Shown here one piece after another: positions 47,728 through 59,803 of a DNA stretch of 64,000 nt. Under the pieces are notes generated by a model. That model was not told where the DNA came from. It was given only the letters and a program-made list of their open reading frames with translations, and did not search any database. Each line of letters starts with the position of its first letter. Within the stretch, counting starts at the first letter, position 1. The DNA is taken from assembly GCA_963989245.1 (NCBI GenBank), contig OZ022339.1:19892563-19956562 (forward strand). Reading direction: 5' to 3'. The position numbers and the translations under genes were made by a program. This DNA comes from Nansenia antarctica. Its lineage: Eukaryota > Chordata > Actinopteri > Argentiniformes > Microstomatidae.

Positions 47728-48436
47728 TATGTCTGTCTGTCTCTCCACCAGGTTGCATATGTCTGTCTCTCCACCAGGGTGCATATGTCTGTCTCTCCAC
47801 CGGGGTGCATATGTCTGTCTCTCCACCAGGTTGCATATGTCTGTCTGTCTCTCCACCAGGGTGCATATGTCTGTCTCTCCACCAGGGTGCATATGTCTGT
47901 CTGTCTCTCCACCAGGGTGCATATGGCTGTCTGTCTCTCCACCAGGGTGCATATGGCTGTCTGTCTCTCCACCAGGGTGCATATGGCTGTCTGTCTCTCC
48001 ACCAGGGTGCATATGTCTGTCTCTCCACCAGGGTGCATATGTCTGTCTCTCCACCGGGGTGCATATGTCTGTCTCTCCACCAGGTTGCATATGTCTGTCT
48101 CTCCACCAGGGTGCATATGTCTGTCTCTCCACCAGGGTGCATATGTCTGTCTCTCCACCAGGTTGCATATGTCTGTCTGTCTCTCCACCAGGGTGCATAT
48201 GGCTGTCTGTCTCTCCACCAGGGTGCATATGGCTGTCTGTCTCTCCACCAGGGTGCATATGTCTGTCTGTCTCTCCCCCAGGGTGCATATGGCTGTCTGT
48301 CTCTCCACCAGGGTGCATATGGCTGTCTGTCTCTCCACCAGGGTGCATATGTCTGTCTCTCCACCAGGGTGCATATGTCTGTCTCTCCACCGGGGAGCAT
48401 ATGTCTGTCTCTCCACCGGGGTGCATATGGCTCTCT
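47728..48436. repeat. 27/31-bp minisatellite
   Basis: About 24 units of GTGCATATGTCTGTCTCTCC plus ACCAGGG. Units alternate between 27 bp and 31 bp, depending on one extra GTCT. Lack of stop codons in the unit leaves long frames open on both strands; these are not genes. Confidence 0.95.
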
Positions 48437-48805
48437 CTCCAGCAGCGGTGAAGGTCCCACAGCCAGCCAGCTGCTCCTTCGTCTCACCCAAGGCCACGCT
48501 CATTTACCATCTTAACTACTATCAGAGCTGCCCAACACAGCCACATAGGGAGCTGCCCAACACAGCCACATAGGGAGCAGTCACATTCCCACTCAGTTTC
48601 TGCTGTGATCTCACCTTCAGGGCTCTTCCATTCCTAAGTTACTAACTGGAACACGACACTCATACTGTACAAAGAGACAAGAGGTTAAGTACAGACGCCA
48701 GCCGTTTCTTAATTTAAAAAGTATACAAAAAGTTGTGTATCTATATACAAATCAACAACATTGAGCTGTGTAATAATCCTCCATTCAAAAGGGTCAAGAG
48801 ATGAG

Positions 48806-48808
<3 letters not shown>

Positions 48809-48837
<29 letters not shown>

Positions 48838-48935
48838 TTTAATTTATATAGCGCCTTTCACAAACCCAAGGTCACTTTACAAGGGAATGGGACAAACAGA
48901 ACAGAGCCAGAGAGACCAACACAGAGATAGCAGCG
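48809..48935 (-). mobile_element. LINE 3'-tail fragment
   Basis: Short 5'-truncated copy of the same LINE 3' UTR found at 43218-43325. It shares GAAAGGCGCTATATAA on the minus strand and ends in an (ATT)n tail at 48809-48837. Confidence 0.8.
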
Positions 48936-51900
48936 AATGAACAAGCTACTTTTTCCTGGTAGGAAGTGAGGCGGCATTTGCAGCAGAGAACACAGAGCTC
49001 TGTGGAAAGGTTACGCCTCTATGGAAGTCACAGCCACATCTCCATGGGCAAGGCTGTGGGACTAGACCAATTTTAGACCAAATGGACAGGCTCCATTTTA
49101 ACAAAATGTTCATAAAGGTTACTTCAAATTAACAGTTTAACACCAAAGCCTTGTTTCAGCATGATCATAAAGGTTACTACATTTGTAGGGGACATTTGCA
49201 CTACTGTATGTCAAATAATGCTTACAAATACGCCCAAAATAGCATACACATAGGCTACCTCTGGGCCCGGGGAATAGGATTAAGATAACTACCGTAGAAA
49301 CGCTTTTGTTACGGGAAAGGTAGAGACAGATGTGTGATTACTTCTGACCCGTGACATACTGAAATCATCTTCATTACGCTTTGTTCCCCATCCCTCCGGG
49401 AAATTAATATGTTGCTGAACAAGAATGAACCTTGAACTTTCTACCTTTTCATATTTTATTTCCATGAAAATAATCTAATTGTATGGGTGTGATGATGATT
49501 CACTCGTGTGGTCTGTATGATCAGATCTGCCAGGGGTCGCAATGTGCTGCTTCCGTCATCCCTGGGACTACCATTTCACTAACAGGGGGATAAATGCCAG
49601 TCCTTTTCGTACCTGCGTTTTTCCTTGAAAGGTGTTAATGATTATCTCTGTCTCGTGGCGCGGGGGGGGGGGGGGGTTGTCTGGGCGTCTCATGTGGCAG
49701 ATAAGAGACATGCAAATGAACCTCGTCAGCGTCACGCCTGCTGCCCAGAGAGAGAGAGAGAGAGAGAGGGAGATGTTTAATGCCAACCAGAGGCGGGCAT
49801 ATGACAAAGGTCCTGGGCTGAACATCATCAAAAAATCGGAAACGAGTCATCCGTAACCACCCAGCTCCCCCCCTCCCCCCCCTCCCCCTCCTCCCACATT
49901 CAGATGTGGGGCCTCACCTTGGCTGTTTGATGTTAAATGGTTCACAGAGAGGAAAGGGAGAGGAAATTAGCTGGGGGTTGAAGGTGGGAGGAAAACATTG
50001 ATGTCATAGGTCATCTGTCATAGGTCATCTCACCACTGCACACTACACACTACACACTACACACTACACACTACACACTGCACACTACACACTACACACT
50101 ACACACTGCACACTACACACTACACACGACACTACACACTACACACTGCACACTACACACTACACACTGCACACTACACACTACACACTGCACACTGCAC
50201 ACAGGGCTGGAGGGTCATAGGTCATCTCACCACTGCACACCCAGGGCTGCAGAGTCAAGGGAGAGACGCTTATTCAAAGGAGGAAAGTTAAGACCGCTTT
50301 GGCAGGGTCGCAAATCCAGTTTCATATAGATTTTGAACGCACGTGCACACATTCTTCATAGACTATTCCGTTTGGTGGAACTTCAGGAAAGAGGTGAATG
50401 GGAGTTGTCACTGGTTCTTTTTGGGCAAGAGAGGGTCATGGTTGGTAAGAACGCAGGGCAATAATACGTATGCAGAACGTTTCAGAACGTCTGATGTTTG
50501 TTGTATGAGCAGTGAGTGCAGACCTGAATCTGGAATGTTTCCTCTTATGTTCATCTACTGGACACTTACCACACTTACCACACGAGCGGGATTCACCGCC
50601 ACGTGGAGCCAAGCGGAAGGTAAACATCCGGTGCACGTGTCGCAGAGCAGGAATGAATGAACCAGAGCAGCGATGTTCTCCATGAGACACATGAGTCAGA
50701 TCAGACAGACAGAAGGACACATGAGTCAGATCAGACAGACAGAAGGACCGTATCACAGCCTGCGGTGTTAGGAGAGGGTTATTAGAGGGTGTTAGGAGAG
50801 GGTTGGGAGGGCTTTGTGAGGGTTTTAGGATGATGTTAGCGAGGCAGTGTTATTGTTATGCTATGTTGAATGGTGTACTAGTTTTCACTGAATAAATCGC
50901 GATTTCTTTCAAAGAAGGTAGCAGGTGTGTTTATGTCCATGTCAAGGAATCGTCCTGACCAAGTGAAGAATCTTGTAGTCTGTGAGCCCCCGTCGTTAAC
51001 ACATCCTGTAGTCTGCGCTGTGCTGCGACGTCTGCGCGCCGCTGCGACACGGACACCAGCACGACGGTCGTTTAGTGTGAGAGGCTCAGCGATGTTACAA
51101 CTTGAAAAGTCGTCTAGTGTAATTGAGCCTTTAGGGGGAGGGCTATCTACGGCTTTGTTTGGAGCGATTTCAGGACCAGACTAGCTTCGAAGCCATATGG
51201 CTTGATTTCAGCATGCATTGCGAATCATCTACAGAAATGTTATGTCACTCTATTCAATGCGGAAATGTCATTTACTTTCTGTGTAATTACTTATTAATAA
51301 AGATTAGAAAAAGTATGATAACCATCTTATTATTTTAGTTTAATGTCATTTCAATGCATTATAGAACTTTTCTTTATAAGGAGCAGAACAAAAAAAAACT
51401 CGCTATTATGCCGATGTGCTGTGCCTATGCTTAACATAGAAATACACCGTTCCACCGTTCCAGCGCGCTTCAGCCAAGTTTAAGATCCAAGGGTTTTGGT
51501 GCTCAGCAGTAGAAGACAATAATAGCAAAACTATTACCTGGGCACTTCCATTAGACTACCAAAGCAAGACACCGGAGCACTCATATCTGCACGTTTGTCA
51601 CAGGGTGACACCCAGGGCAAGATTGTATGAGCGCCCGGCGTCCCAGTCCAACGGTAGCATCAGGTACAGCCTCCCCATAGAAATACACCATGTCATCGGA
51701 GCGCGATTCACATTTCCAAGATGTACAATCACGTTTATTTAGAAATAAATTGTGGTGTTTGACAGCGGATGATATCTAAAGTTAGACTGATATGTGCATG
51801 ATAGGCGCGAATTTCCCCCCCTTGGTGGTATATGACGCTATAGTTGTATTGCGGCACTTATTATACCAAAACAACTCGCAATCTAATCCGAGCAGTTGTT

Positions 51901-51975
51901 ATTATGTAATATTATCGATGGATGTGCCATTTTTGATGGAGGGCAGTGAGAGGGAGACTCATCAAGGACATGTAG
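48936..51975. other. Gene-free stretch with simple repeats
   Basis: No gene recognised. It contains a poly(G) at about 49662-49675, an (AG)n at 49748-49768, and a 7-bp tandem array CACTACA/CACTGCA at about 50034-50200. A 29-bp tandem duplication is near 50685-50745 (GACACATGAGTCAGATCAGA repeated). Confidence 0.5.
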
Positions 51976-52168
51976 TGGGGTAGTGGTGGTCTAGTGGATA
52001 GTGAGTTGGATTTGGGATCGGAAGGTTGTGAGTTCAAATCCCGCCTGAAGCCACACCACTACAAGTGTGCCCTTGGGTAAGGCACTTAGCCCTCAGTTAC
52101 TCCAGGGGGAATGTCCCTGTAATTCGTAATTGTAAGTCGCTTTGGATAAAAGCGTCTGCTAAATGTCA
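51976..52168 (+). mobile_element. V-SINE (tRNA-derived)
   Basis: A SINE of about 190 bp. The tRNA-like head has an A-box-like TGGTCTAGTGGA (51987-51998) and a B-box-like GAGTTCAAATCCC (52030-52042). The body ends with the conserved vertebrate V-SINE tail GTAAGTCGCTTTGGATAAAA and GCGTCTGCTAAATG. Both promoter boxes look intact. Confidence 0.92.
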
Positions 52169-52639
52169 AAATTATTAAATTAAATTATGTAGTTAATTAA
52201 TGCAGTGGACAGCGGCTGTTTCTCCAGCGTTCCTGTCACATCGGATTTCGGAACGTCATAAAAAATAAATCTGAAAGTCATGCATTTTTTCATGTTTCCC
52301 ATTGATGGCATATGACGCCGTAAATTTAACTAAAGTTCAGCCGTGAAGTTGTTGCACTGTTGTCCTAAATTAGTGCAGACTGGCAGGGTAGGAGCACAGG
52401 TTTCATACAGGTTAGAGCGCCGTTATTCTGTCATGGTCTGATAATGAAGCATTGTTCTTTTTTATTTGATGACTTGTTTGATCGATTGATAGCGTAAAAG
52501 TGAAGTTGTGAATGAATCGCGAGCGTCAATGCTTTTCTACGATATTACTGATGACGTATCAGTCTTGAAGGGTTGTCCCATTTCATAGGGGTAGATTTCA
52601 ACCCCGACGGCTTGTGGCTCTGTTCGAAGGCCTTGGCTT
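52169..52639. other. Gene-free spacer
   Basis: No feature recognised. Confidence 0.4.
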
Positions 52640-54058
52640 GAAATCGAGTGGCATTTGACACGGTCGATCACCACGGTCGATCACCACGGTCGATCACCAC
52701 TTGCTCCTAGAACAGCTATCCGATATTGGATTAGATTTAGGTGCTTGTGCGTGGTTCCATGACTACCTTACCCTCAGGCGTCAGTGTATAAAATCTTCAC
52801 TTGGCAATTCAGATTTTATAACGGTTACAAAGGGTGTCCCTCAAGGTTCGGTGCTGGGCCCTGTACTTTTTACCATCTATAATAATGAACTGGTATCTTC
52901 GCTAACCGGTTGCCACGTCCATTTATATGCCGATGATACCATTCTTTATAGTACAGCAGATTCCCCACATGCTGCTACTATCAACTTGCAGCTAGCCTTT
53001 AACTCACTGCAAGACGCCCTCTCGAGGCATAAGCTAGTCCTCAACTCGAAGAAAACGAAATTCATGTTGTTTACTAGGGCTAGAAATGTGGACCTTACAA
53101 AGCTTCTTATATCCACAGTTGACGGCTCCTCCATTGAGAGAGTTACCGACTACAAATATCTTGGGCTGTGGTTGGATGAGAAGCTATCATTCAAAACGCA
53201 TGTCGACGGCCTCGCCTCCAAACTTCGGCAAAAGGTGGGCTTTCTTTACCGTAATCGGTCTAGCTTCCCCTTGCTTTGTAGGAAGAGAGTTGTCGAGGTG
53301 GTATTCCTGTCCGTATTAGATTACGGTGATGTTATCTATAGGAATGCAGCTTCATCTACATTGAAACAATTGGACTCAGTTTATCACTCAGCTCTAAGGT
53401 TTATTACCGGGGACAGTTATGACACTCACCACTGCATACTTTATGACAAGGTTGGCTGGCCCTCTCTTTCTCTGAGGCGCAGTTACCACTGGAACTTGTT
53501 CGTTTTTAAGGCCATCTGTGGCAAGCTTCCTCCTTATATCTCATCATTATTAGACTGGAGTCTTGGTACTTATGTGACCAGATCTAATAGTTGGCTTTCT
53601 TTTCGGGTTCCGTATGCGCGTTCAGACCTGGGTAAAACAGCCTTTTTTATTGATGCCCCTAATACATGGAACACTCTGCAGCAAACTCTCCGGTTGGAGG
53701 TCCTCCCCTCTGCCTCTACCTTTAAACTCCTGATGCAAAAACTGTATTCCAATAATTGCAATTGTTTTTAGTTTTTTTCTTTTTTTTAAGCACGTTAGAC
53801 TCTCTCCCATCTATTGGTCAATTCAAGGCGATGACTATGGACCATTGCACATCTATTTGCACCTGCTTTGATTGATCCATTTTGAAATGTGTATTTATTA
53901 TTGTCATTGCTCTTATTGTGTCTTATTGTTGCACTATGTATGTTTATGTATTTATTGTGTTGCAATGTATTTGTATATCCTGTACACTCGGCCCCACCGA
54001 AAATGAGGGCCTCCCTCAGTGGTCCCCGAGTTGAAATAAAGGCTTGAAATGAAATTAA
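52640..54058 (+). pseudogene. 5'-truncated LINE with reverse transcriptase
   Basis: Non-LTR retrotransposon of L2/CR1/I-like type. The upstream reading AFDTVDHH (near 52650) is broken by a 13-bp triplication. A continuous reading then runs 52701-53771 with GVPQGSVLGPVLFTIY, the catalytic HLYADDTILY (YADD at residues 76-79), DYKYLGLWLDEKLSF and LDYGDVIYRNAAS. The 3' UTR ends near 54058 in a GAAATAAAGGCTTGAAATGA tail. No endonuclease domain. Confidence 0.88.
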
Positions 54059-54164
54059 ATGGAGTGGCACTCGAAAACGAGCCATAGGGGTAGAAAAGAG
54101 AATCGGGATTGGGCCTTAGGCCTACATTAAGTTATCCTTCGTAAAGGGTTTATAAATGGTTTAT

Positions 54165-54225
54165 AATAAGTTCAAGAAATCATTTATAACCAGTTCATTA
54201 TTATGGGTTCAGCATTCCACCAGCA
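54165..54225. repeat. Short interspersed repeat, copy 1
   Basis: Shares about 60 bp (TTAAGTTATCCTT-GTAAAGGGTTTATAAATGG) with 55345-55405. It looks like a common fish MITE fragment; the ends are not resolved. Confidence 0.6.
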
Positions 54226-55608
54226 TTGTTTCAGCAGCTTAAGGCCAGCCCAGTACAGCTCCACTCCACTAATCTTGGTCAATTTACACGTTTTCTCTGG
54301 GTGGCGGTAATGATAATGGTGCCTCAAAAGACGTATTTACAGCTTCTGATGAGCAAATGTAGGCTATATATATATTTTTTTTTATCACTTCAGTTAATAA
54401 AAAAAGATCATGACACTGATGACAGTGACCTGCAAATTAAAAAAACACAACACTGACTGATCTACAGTAGCTTCCATCTCGGGGGCTCTTATTTATGTGT
54501 GTGTGTGTGTTTCAGTAATTGATACACAACATATGTCATATCCAACATCCTCTACGGCATACAAGTTCTCCAAGGACATGCATTCAACCAATGATCAATA
54601 TACGACTGAATCCTTGGGAATGTATTAAAAACGACCCTTTTGGACTCAATCACTGCTCACGGGTAGTGCAAGAGGAGGTGTATACAATACTTAGTGGTGA
54701 TAATGAACATCTACAGTGTCTCAGGGGGTGATACAATTCTCAACTGAGCCTCTGTAGTAACCAAGGAGGTAACCAGGAGGCTGTGCTCCTGTAATAATTC
54801 AAGGCTGGAAAGACTGCAGACCTGTGAAAAGGTTGACAAGGGGGCATCTCAGAGTCTGTGGTGGATGGAGCGAGATATCGATCAGCTATTTGATTCTTGT
54901 ACAAATTAATCAACATGACCTCAGCTTGGCAGTTGTCCCTGGAGGAGGAATACAATAGCCCATAACGGTCACATGACACAGTCCCCTAGTAGAACATGCA
55001 GGCAGAAACTATACTATGGGGAGACCTGGGGCGAATATGTGACAGAGTCTGGTGAAAAAGAATATGAAAGTGCAGATTGTCGGTTTTGAATGTGGGTACA
55101 CCTCAAACCAAATACCGTGACAAACTCGCTCTGAATCAAAACACACGCAAAACAGCTGCTAGTATCTATTAAGTAGAATGAAGATATTATTGTTGACGAG
55201 GATCCACCATAGATCAAACCATTGTTAGCATTAAACAGTCCCTCCAGGAGTTTGTGCTTCTGCATATTTTGCAAGGGCTTGAAATTGTAACCATTACAAA
55301 ATTAAATCTGTCTAATTTGCCTACAAAAATGTTGGTAACACTTAGGCCTACATTAAGTTATCCTTAGTAAAGGGTTTATAAATGGTTTATAATTAGTTTA
55401 AAAATCATTAACTATTGTCAAAATTGTCCCAAAGCCGACTTGAACCCGCAACATCACTTGCAGGCATTGCAATTAAGACAGTTGGAATTGGCGCACTATC
55501 ACCACCTTGTGAACAGGTCCTTCCTTACAGGAGAAGATGTCTAATAGTGTGAGTGTCTGTGCGTGCGTGTGTGTGTATGTGAGTGTGTGTGCGTGTGTGT
55601 GTGTGTGT
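54226..55608. other. Gene-free stretch
   Basis: No gene recognised. It includes the second copy of the short repeat at 55345-55405 and a (GT)n at 55558-55610, which is the tail of the adjoining LINE. Confidence 0.4.
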
Positions 55609-57490
55609 GTCAGAAGACTTTTATTGCCATGACATGTAAACATGTTAGGAATTTGGTTTGGTACCATGGAGCACGGTTTACAGAAGGACAGGTGCAAGAC
55701 AGGACAAGACAGTGCAAACCAACATCAAAGTGCAGGAGTCATAATTAATATAAATATAAAGTGCAGAGATCAAGTGTTCAAGTGTTCAAGTGTTCATATC
55801 CAGACAGTGCAAAGCTCTCTGGGTGGGGGTGGAGGGAGGGTAGATAGATAGGGGTCAGGTCAGGGGGGGGGGGGGCAGCGGCATTTAGGAGCCAAATGGC
55901 TGTGGGGAAAAAGCTGTTTGTATGTCGGACCTTCACAGTATTTATGGACCGCACCCTCCTGCCTGAGGGGAGCGGGGCGAAGAGACCGTGTCCTGGGTGT
56001 GCGGGGTCAGCCATGATCTTCCTGGCCCTCCCCAAAGCCCTACTTTTAAACAGGGCCTCAAGGGGGGGCAAAGGGCAGCCAATCACCCTCTCCGCCGAGC
56101 GTATCACCCGCTGCAGCTTGGCCTTGTCCTTGGCCGCTGCAGCGGGGAACCAGATGATGATGGCGGAGGTGACGATGGACTCAATGATGGCCGTGTAGAA
56201 GTTCACCAGCGTGGTCTTAGGAAGGTGGAATTTCCTGAGCTGCCTCAGGAAAAACAGTCTCTTCTGGGCCTTTTTTGTGAGGGCGTCGATGTGGGGCCCC
56301 CACTTCAAGTCCCGAGAGACTATCACCCCAAGGAAGCGGCATGACTCCACTGTGGTGACTGGAGTGCCTCCCAGTATGATTGGAGAGGGAGGGGGTGGGT
56401 TCCTCCTGAAGTCCACTATCAGCTCCACTGTCTTAAGAGCATTTAGCTCTAGGTTGTTCCGGGTGCACCAGGAGACCACCAAGTCAATCTCGCTCCTGTA
56501 AGCAGATTCATCCCCCTTGGAGATGAGCCCTACCAGGGTGGTATCGTCCGCGAACTTGAGGAGCTTGACCGACTGGTGGCTGGAGGTACAGCAGTTGGTG
56601 TAGAGGGAAAACAGGAGGGGAGACAGGACGCAGCCCTGCGGGGAACCGGTGCTGATGGTCCTCGGCTCAGAGATGGACTTCCCGAGCTTCACCCGCTGGG
56701 TCCTGTTGGACAGAAAGTTCGTGATCCACCTGCAGGTGTAGTCAGGCACCTGCAGTGCAGAGAGCCCACACTCCAGTATGGGTGGCAAGATGGTGTTGAA
56801 TGCCGAACTGAAGTCAACGAACAGGATTCTGGCGTAGGTCCCGGCCGTGTCCAGATGTTTTAGGACATGGTGTAGGGCCATGTTGACTGTGTCCTCCACG
56901 GACCTGTTGGCTCTATACGCGAACTGCATGGGGTCTAGGAGAGGGTCTGTGATGGACTTTAGGTGGGCAAGGACGAGGCGTTCAAAGACCTTCATGACTA
57001 CAGAGGTCAGGGCAACGGGTCTGTAGTCATTCAGGCCTGTGATCCTCGACTTTTTGGGGACAGGGATAATGGTGGAGGTCTTGAAGCAGGCTGGTACCTG
57101 ACAGCACTCCAGGGAGGAGTTGAAGATGTTGCTGAACACAGGGGACAGCTGGTCAGCGCAGAACTTCAACATGGAGGGTGAGACAGCATCCGGACCGGCC
57201 GCCTTCCGGGGGTTCTGTCTCTTGAACAGGCGGTTCACCTCTCTCTCTGAGACAGAGAGGTGTGAGCGGGCAGAGGGGGTGGGGCTCAGGGGAGAGAAGG
57301 GAGGAGGAGGGGAGGTTGGGGAGAGGGGGGGGGGAGGGGGGGCAGTAGTAGAGGGGGCAGACTGTGGGCGGGCAGAGGGGGTGGGGCTCAGGGGAGAGAA
57401 GGGAGGAGGAGGGGAGGTTGGGGAGAGGGGGGGGAGGGTAGGGGGGGCAGTAGTAGAGGGGGCAGACTGTAGTTCGAATCTGCAGTAAAA
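55609..57490 (-). mobile_element. 5'-truncated CR1/Rex1-group LINE
   Basis: The minus-strand reading is open from about 57260 to 55778 (486 residues from 57238). It shows RKAAGPDAVSPSMLK, LNDYRPVALTSVVMKVFERL, the active-site LFVDFSSAFNTI (D142) and KFADDTTLVG (FADD 229-232), and a C-terminal RALGRARKIMADPAHPGHGL block. The reading is uninterrupted to its stop. The 3' UTR ends near 55609 in AATAAAAGTCTTCTGA plus a CA-repeat tail. Upstream (57270-57470) is a P-rich, 100-bp-duplicated segment; the endonuclease is missing. Confidence 0.9.
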
Positions 57491-57559
57491 CTTGTTCAGT
57501 TCATTTGCAAGGAAAGTGTGTGTGTGTGTGTGTGTGTGTGTGTTAGAGTTTGAAACAGG

Positions 57560-57720
57560 TCTGAAACGTCGAGCCTGACCTGACCCACGTCGAGCCTGAC
57601 CTGACCTGACGTCGAGCCTGACCTCGACGTGACCTGACCCACGTCGAGCCTGACCTGACCTGACGTCGAGCCTGACCTCGACGTGACCTGACCCACGTCG
57701 AGCCTGACCTGACCCATGCC
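57560..57720. repeat. GC-rich tandem repeat with inverted core
   Basis: Tandem units combining CGTCGAGCCTGACCTGACC and CCTCGACGTGACCTGACC, period about 60 bp. CGTCGAG and CTCGACG alternate, so the strand can fold back on itself. Confidence 0.85.
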
Positions 57721-58722
57721 CATTGAGATGAGACCCGAACCCAGCCGGATCCTGAAAAAAGCCAGAATTTTAGAACACAGCGTTATCCATTGTACACAAC
57801 AGCAAACCTGCAGCACTGCAGAGTGAAGAGGGGAGAATGCTCAGCTGAGAAGAGTGGAGTGGAGAGAGAGACTGGGAAACTCACCATAGTTACCATCAAC
57901 AACTGTATTTATTGCACATGCCTTTACAGTAATTAAAGAATAGCTTATATATTTCTATAAATGACCCAGCCTTGCTGTCGTCCCGTTGTGTGTGTTTGTA
58001 AACGCTGAGATTGTAGCGCTCACTTGGAGACGGCTTCATGCAGCGGAGTTTGTTATGCTATCAATAATTGATGTTGATATGTGAACAATTTCATATATCT
58101 TGGGCTGATCTAATAACCTTGGTCAGGTGCAGGTGAAGACAGCATGACAGAGCAGAGGCACATTAGCAAATTGGGAATGGCCTTGCCCTCAGAATGCCCT
58201 TGCCCCCAATACTTGTCTAGAATATATATCCAGGAAAAGGATTATCAGACAAATTGTTATCTTTGTAAAAAATGGCTTTCTATTGGAGGAGTACACACCA
58301 CACCTGTACAGTAGGCTAAAACAGCTGGCTAGCTGAACAATGCTAGTTTCATCCTCATTACCAAACGTAATAAATACTGCAACCTCAACTTCAAAACTCA
58401 TTTCTAGCCATGCAATCATTTAACTAAGAAATCCTCTGGAAAGAAACTCGAAAGGCTGAGGCTTATAAGTTTGTCTGTCCCACTGTAACTATGGCAAAAT
58501 GTAAAATGGTAAAGATAGAGCCTACCAGCGTTAAAGGTCCAGCATGTAGTTTTGCGTGTTGATGCCCTCTTTGGCCACACTGAAGATTTTAAAATACGCA
58601 TATGCTACGTTTTCTAATAGTGCCACACATGTACCCATCGTCTCAGGTCGCATAGCGCGACTTTGTCTGGACTGACCTGTCTTGTATCTCACAAATGGTC
58701 ACTGGATAGATCAAAAGTATAT
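57721..58722. other. Gene-free stretch
   Basis: No feature recognised. Confidence 0.4.
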
Positions 58723-58971
58723 CGTAACGTTAGAATTATAAGGTTCTATCCCCATTTTTGTCAAAATTTTGTTTTTTACATAATCTGATCCATTAGGTGT
58801 TTATTAATGCCTGTGTGGTGTTATTTTTAAAATGTTGATTTGTTTGTTTGTTAGTAATTAATAAAATACTACGGTTCCATCTCACAAACATAATGGAATG
58901 TAAAAACGTTGACGCTCAATATCTCTGAACTACCCTAAACGGAGATAGAACCTTATAATTCTAAACTCACG
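58723..58971. mobile_element. MITE, copy B (4-bp TSD)
   Basis: A 249-bp element highly similar to 1699-1950 and in the same orientation. ATAT flanks both ends (58719-58722 and 58972-58975), fitting a 4-bp duplication. The left terminus is less well preserved than that of copy A. Confidence 0.85.
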
Positions 58972-59385
58972 ATATATGCTGTCATATCTTTATCTCAGTT
59001 ACAATGTGTAGACATGTCGGAATTTAAATCTATGAATTATTCTCATGTTTTTCTCCAGCGAATTTACATGAAGTTACATGACCTTTCAAGGACAGGTTTA
59101 GTTTGGAAATGTAAACAAAAATTAACATCTAGATTGTTCTGTGAGTCAGCCAGCTGAGCCACTCACTTTAAACAACAGTAACTAACGTTTTATTGGTTAA
59201 TTTGAGTTTTCATGGTTTTGAAAGTAGCTGTCCTGTAGAAAACAAAGGGAGGACGGATGGCTCTCACAAACTGGGATCTATTTTTGGGATCTATTTTCTA
59301 ATCTGAAGATCTGAAGATTGGTTCCACACCCTACAAGAGGTCTGTCGAGGCTCAGAGTGTCACAAGTTAATGTTGCATGTCCTTA

Positions 59386-59761
59386 CAGTGGCGGCTGGTG
59401 CTAAACATTTTGGGTGGGGCACAGGTTATGGGGGCATGCTCCACGGGGAAGAATATCAACTTTAAAATCTGGATTTACAGTCGATTTTAGCATGAGAATA
59501 TCAGTGTTTCCCCTAGGTTTGCTGCCTTGGGGGGGTGGCATGGACCGTGGCATGGACCCCCCCCCCACAGGGGGTAAGACCCTGCGACATACCAGCGTCA
59601 TGTCCAGGGGGTGTACTAACTTGTACATTAAGCCGCCTCACGCTACGGAAACAGGAGATAGGCTCCTTCCCTATGGGCCATTAGGCTCGAGAACCATCGG
59701 TTCTCAAGGCTACTTACTTATGTGGTCTTGACTACCTGTCAACTTTCTCACCTGGTTCTTG

Positions 59762-59803
<42 letters not shown>

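Noticed and set aside
47494..48573. Long readings on both strands (up to about 359 codons)
   Set aside because: The region is a CA repeat followed by a stop-free minisatellite; repetition explains the open frames.
51976..52050. A tRNA gene
   Set aside because: The tRNA-like head is attached to a V-SINE body and tail and does not fold as a full tRNA by eye; it is the SINE promoter.
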